From Flaviflexus salsibiostraticola (lineage in GTDB: Bacteria > Actinomycetota > Actinomycetes > Actinomycetales > Actinomycetaceae), in the NCBI RefSeq assembly GCF_003952265.1, contig NZ_CP034438.1, forward strand, positions 248,001 to 312,000: a stretch of DNA of 64,000 nt, written 5' to 3'. Below, piece after piece: positions 61,882-64,000 of the stretch (its first letter is position 1; each line of letters starts with the position of its first letter). Below the pieces are notes generated by a model, which searched no databases, was not told where the DNA came from, and saw only the letters and a list, made by a program, of their open reading frames with translations. The position numbers and the translations under genes are program-made.

Positions 61882-63125
61882 CACTTCTTGACGATAGCGT
61901 TCTTCGGGACGACGACGATGCCGCCTTCCGATACGTGGAAGCCGCGGGCGCGATCCTCGTCTGGATCGATGCCGAGCTGGGCGCCCTCTTCGACGCGGAC
62001 GTTCTTGTCGAGGATCGCGTTGGAGACGGTCGCGTTGCGGCCGATCCACACGTTGTCGAAGAGGATCGAGCTGCGGACCGAGGACCAGGAGTTGACCCGG
62101 ACGTGCGGGGACAGGACCGAGCCGATGACTTCGCCACCCGAGACGATGACGCCGGGAGAGACGAGCGAGTCGAGGGCGTGGCCCAGGCGCTCATGGTGTC
62201 CGTAGACGAACTTCGCGGGCGGCAGGCCCGTGTAGCCCGTGTAGAGCGGCCACTTATCGTTGTAGAGGTTGAAGACGGGCGAGACTGAGATGAGATCCAT
62301 GTTCGAGTCGTAGAAGGCGTCGATGGTGCCGACGTCCCGCCAGTAGTTGCGGTCCTTCTCCGTCGCGCCCGGGACATCGTTGTACGTGAAGTCGTAGAGG
62401 CCGGCGCGGCCCTCATCGACGAACATGGGGACGATGGAGCCGCCCATGTCATGCGAGGAATCATCGTCCTCGGCATCCTCGTGGATGACATCGAGAAGGG
62501 CGTCGGTGTCGAACACGTAGTTGCCCATCGAGGCGAGAACCTCATTCGGCGATTCCTTCAGCCCGACAGCATCCTTGGGCTTCTCGAGGAACGCCCGCAT
62601 CTTCACCGGGTTGTCCGGGTCGGCGTCGATGACGCCGAACTGGTCGGCGAGCTCAAGGGGCTGGCGGATTCCGGCGACCGTCATCGGGAAGCCCGAGTCG
62701 ATGTGGGATTCGACCATCTGGGAGAGGTCCATGCGGAAGATGTTGTCGGCGCCGAGCACGATGACAATATCGGGCTTCTCGTCCTCGATGGTGTGGAGCG
62801 ACTGGTAGACGGCATCGGCGGAGCCGAGGTACCAGTTCTTTCCCATCCGCTGCTGGGCGGGCACCGGCGCAACATAGTTGCCGAGCAGGTTGGACATCCG
62901 CCACGTCTTCGTGATGTGACGATCGAGTGAGTGCGACTTGTACTGCGTCAGCACGACGATCTTGAGATAGCCCGAGTTGACGAGATTCGACAGCGAGAAA
63001 TCGATGAGGCGGTAGATGCCGCCGAAGGGGACGGCCGGTTTGGCGCGCTCTGCGGTGAGCGGCATGAGCCGTTTGCCTTCCCCACCGGCGAGGACAATGG
63101 CGAGGACACGGGGATTAGATCTCAT
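61881..63125 (-). CDS. glgC: Glucose-1-phosphate adenylyltransferase
   Basis: A 414-residue enzyme making ADP-glucose for glycogen. The nucleotide site is [18 protein letters not shown] (about residues 7-24), followed by [17 protein letters not shown]; the catalytic Asp region is [13 protein letters not shown], and a C-terminal left-handed beta-helix starts near [18 protein letters not shown] 63125 is chosen over longer frames because the family starts here and TATAGT lies seven bases upstream. It is divergent from glgA, as in mycobacteria. Confidence 0.96.
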   Translation of the reverse strand: MRSNPRVLAIVLAGGEGKRLMPLTAERAKPAVPFGGIYRLIDFSLSNLVNSGYLKIVVLTQYKSHSLDRHITKTWRMSNLLGNYVAPVPAQQRMGKNWYLGSADAVYQSLHTIEDEKPDIVIVLGADNIFRMDLSQMVESHIDSGFPMTVAGIRQPLELADQFGVIDADPDNPVKMRAFLEKPKDAVGLKESPNEVLASMGNYVFDTDALLDVIHEDAEDDDSSHDMGGSIVPMFVDEGRAGLYDFTYNDVPGATEKDRNYWRDVGTIDAFYDSNMDLISVSPVFNLYNDKWPLYTGYTGLPPAKFVYGHHERLGHALDSLVSPGVIVSGGEVIGSVLSPHVRVNSWSSVRSSILFDNVWIGRNATVSNAILDKNVRVEEGAQLGIDPDEDRARGFHVSEGGIVVVPKNAIVKK

Positions 63126-63132
63126 AGCGACG

Positions 63133-63138
63133 ACTATA
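63133..63138 (-). promoter_or_regulatory. -10 hexamer for a leaderless glgC mRNA
   Basis: TATAGT on the minus strand ends seven bases before the glgC ATG at 63125. On the other strand a TACGAT (63193-63198) may serve glgA, giving it a leader of about 30 bases. Confidence 0.45.
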
Positions 63139-63233
63139 CCAACGTCGTGATCGGGACCACCGGGTCTCGGGAAAACTGGACGGCAAGACAGGTACGATTG
63201 AGTGAGACCGACAGGCATCAGAAAGGCGATTCC

Positions 63234-64000
63234 ATGAGGGTTGATCTGCTGACACGTGAATATCCACCGAACATCTACGGCGGGGCGGGCGTTCACGTCG
63301 CTGAGCTCTCCAAGGTTCTGGCCGCCCACGCCGACGTCCATGTCCACGCCTTCGACGGCGAGCGGGAGCCCGGTCTCGTCGAGGACGTGACGGTCACCGG
63401 CTACGACTATCTCGATGGGCTCGAGGGCAACGACGCGATCCGCACCTTCGGCGTCGACCTGCAGATGGTGAATGGGGCCGAGGGCGCCGACATCGTCCAT
63501 TCCCACACGTGGTACGCGAACCTGGCCGGGCATCTGGCGGGTCTCCTCCACACCATTCCGCATGTCGTCTCCGCCCACTCGCTCGAGCCGCTGCGCCCGT
63601 GGAAGCGCGAACAGCTCGGCGGCGGCTATGAGCTCTCGTCCTTCGCCGAGCGCACCGCCTATGAGGGCGCGGCCGGCATCATCGCCGTCTCCCGTGCCAT
63701 GCGCGATGACATCCTCCGCAGCTATCCGAACGTCGACCCGGACCGGGTCGAGGTCATCCACAACGGCATCGACCTCGACGGCTGGAGGCGCCCCGAGAAT
63801 CTCGACGAGGCAGAGGAGTACTTCCGCTCGTACGGGCTCGACCCCGATCGCCCGACCGTCATCTTCGTCGGCCGCATCACCCGCCAGAAGGGCCTGCCGC
63901 ACTTCCTTCGGGCTGTCGCCCAGCTTCCCGAGGAGATCCAGGTGATCCTCTGCGCAGGTCGGCCCGACACGAAGGAGATCGCCGAGGAGGTTCGGGGGCT
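63234..64000 (+). CDS. glgA: Glycogen synthase-type glycosyltransferase (cut by window edge)
   Basis: The first 255 residues of a GT4-type glycosyltransferase of the actinobacterial GlgA/GlgM family. The start [20 protein letters not shown] carries the donor-binding loop. Further blocks are [30 protein letters not shown] and [17 protein letters not shown], the start of the second Rossmann domain. GAAAGG lies seven bases before the ATG. Pairing with divergent glgC supports an ADP-glucose donor; in mycobacteria the homologue makes maltose-1-phosphate or glucan, so the acceptor is uncertain. The rest lies beyond base 64000. Confidence 0.93.
   Translation, partial: MRVDLLTREYPPNIYGGAGVHVAELSKVLAAHADVHVHAFDGEREPGLVEDVTVTGYDYLDGLEGNDAIRTFGVDLQMVNGAEGADIVHSHTWYANLAGHLAGLLHTIPHVVSAHSLEPLRPWKREQLGGGYELSSFAERTAYEGAAGIIAVSRAMRDDILRSYPNVDPDRVEVIHNGIDLDGWRRPENLDEAEEYFRSYGLDPDRPTVIFVGRITRQKGLPHFLRAVAQLPEEIQVILCAGRPDTKEIAEEVRG

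Overview
The window is a high-GC actinobacterial chromosome segment. Several gene blocks follow the order known from Mycobacterium and Streptomyces: ctaE-qcrC-qcrA-qcrB beside trpD and an exonuclease/GIY-YIG protein; a class II DAHP synthase beside a Ser/Thr kinase, an Rv2175c-type DNA-binding protein and a polyprenyl synthase; sigA with parE/parC; and the DUF4193-SepH-DUF3093-DUF3710-DUF3159-TrkA-permease-methyltransferase block leading to aconitase. GTG and TTG starts, GTGA/ATGA overlaps and leaderless-looking starts are frequent. The genus cannot be fixed by eye; an aerobic member of the Actinomycetales/Actinomycetaceae-like lineages fits (menaquinol bc1-aa3 respiration, PPi-type phosphofructokinase, glycine cleavage system). 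No rRNA, tRNA or CRISPR array was seen.

Layout. 1-1.2 kb: end of ctaD, then ctaF. 1.3-3.9 kb: a lineage-specific leftward array of small membrane or secreted proteins, three of which share a C-terminal Cys-x38-40-Cys domain, plus one frameshifted acidic repeat protein. 4.1-9.0 kb: sodA and the ctaE-qcrCAB respiratory operon. 9.3-13.3 kb: receiver-like protein coupled to trpD, an Lrp/AsnC ligand-binding protein, a DEDDh exonuclease/GIY-YIG fusion and a two-helix membrane protein. 13.4-21.2 kb: pfp, DAHP synthase, PASTA kinase, LysM/lytic transglycosylase, Rv2175c homologue and polyprenyl synthase. 22.3-26.7 kb: gcvT-gcvH-gcvP. 26.8-33.5 kb: sigA, a DnaQ-like exonuclease, a zinc-ribbon protein, parE and two double-GNAT proteins.

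33.5-37.9 kb is an insertion-sequence nest. Two IS481-like elements lie head to tail at one TCTAGC site, and an IS21-type element has inserted into the first. A third IS481-like copy lies at 56.1-57.2 kb in another TCTAGC site. All three transposase frames take their stop codon from the duplicated CTAG target. Two are mosaics with reciprocally mixed ends, and only the middle copy keeps an intact transposase.

37.9-51.1 kb: HAD hydrolase, parC, a phosphodiesterase/phosphatase overlapping thymidine kinase, SepH, DUF4193, DUF3093, DUF3710, OB-fold protein, DUF3159, two TrkA/CeoBC potassium-channel subunits, an APC-type permease and a TrmA-type methyltransferase. 51.2-54.0 kb: aconitase. 54.2-57.3 kb: a small accessory island with a Phd/RelE-type toxin-antitoxin pair, a frameshifted Abi_C-like gene and the third IS. 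57.5-64 kb: ABC-F ATPase, SURF1, DUF3099, SixA-like phosphatase, SerB, and divergent glgC and glgA (glgA runs off the end).

Functionally, the left third combines the cytochrome bc1-aa3 supercomplex with aromatic amino-acid and cell-wall signalling genes. The centre holds replication, transcription and C1 genes. The right holds TCA-cycle, K+ homeostasis and glycogen genes, with SURF1 serving the oxidase encoded at the left edge.
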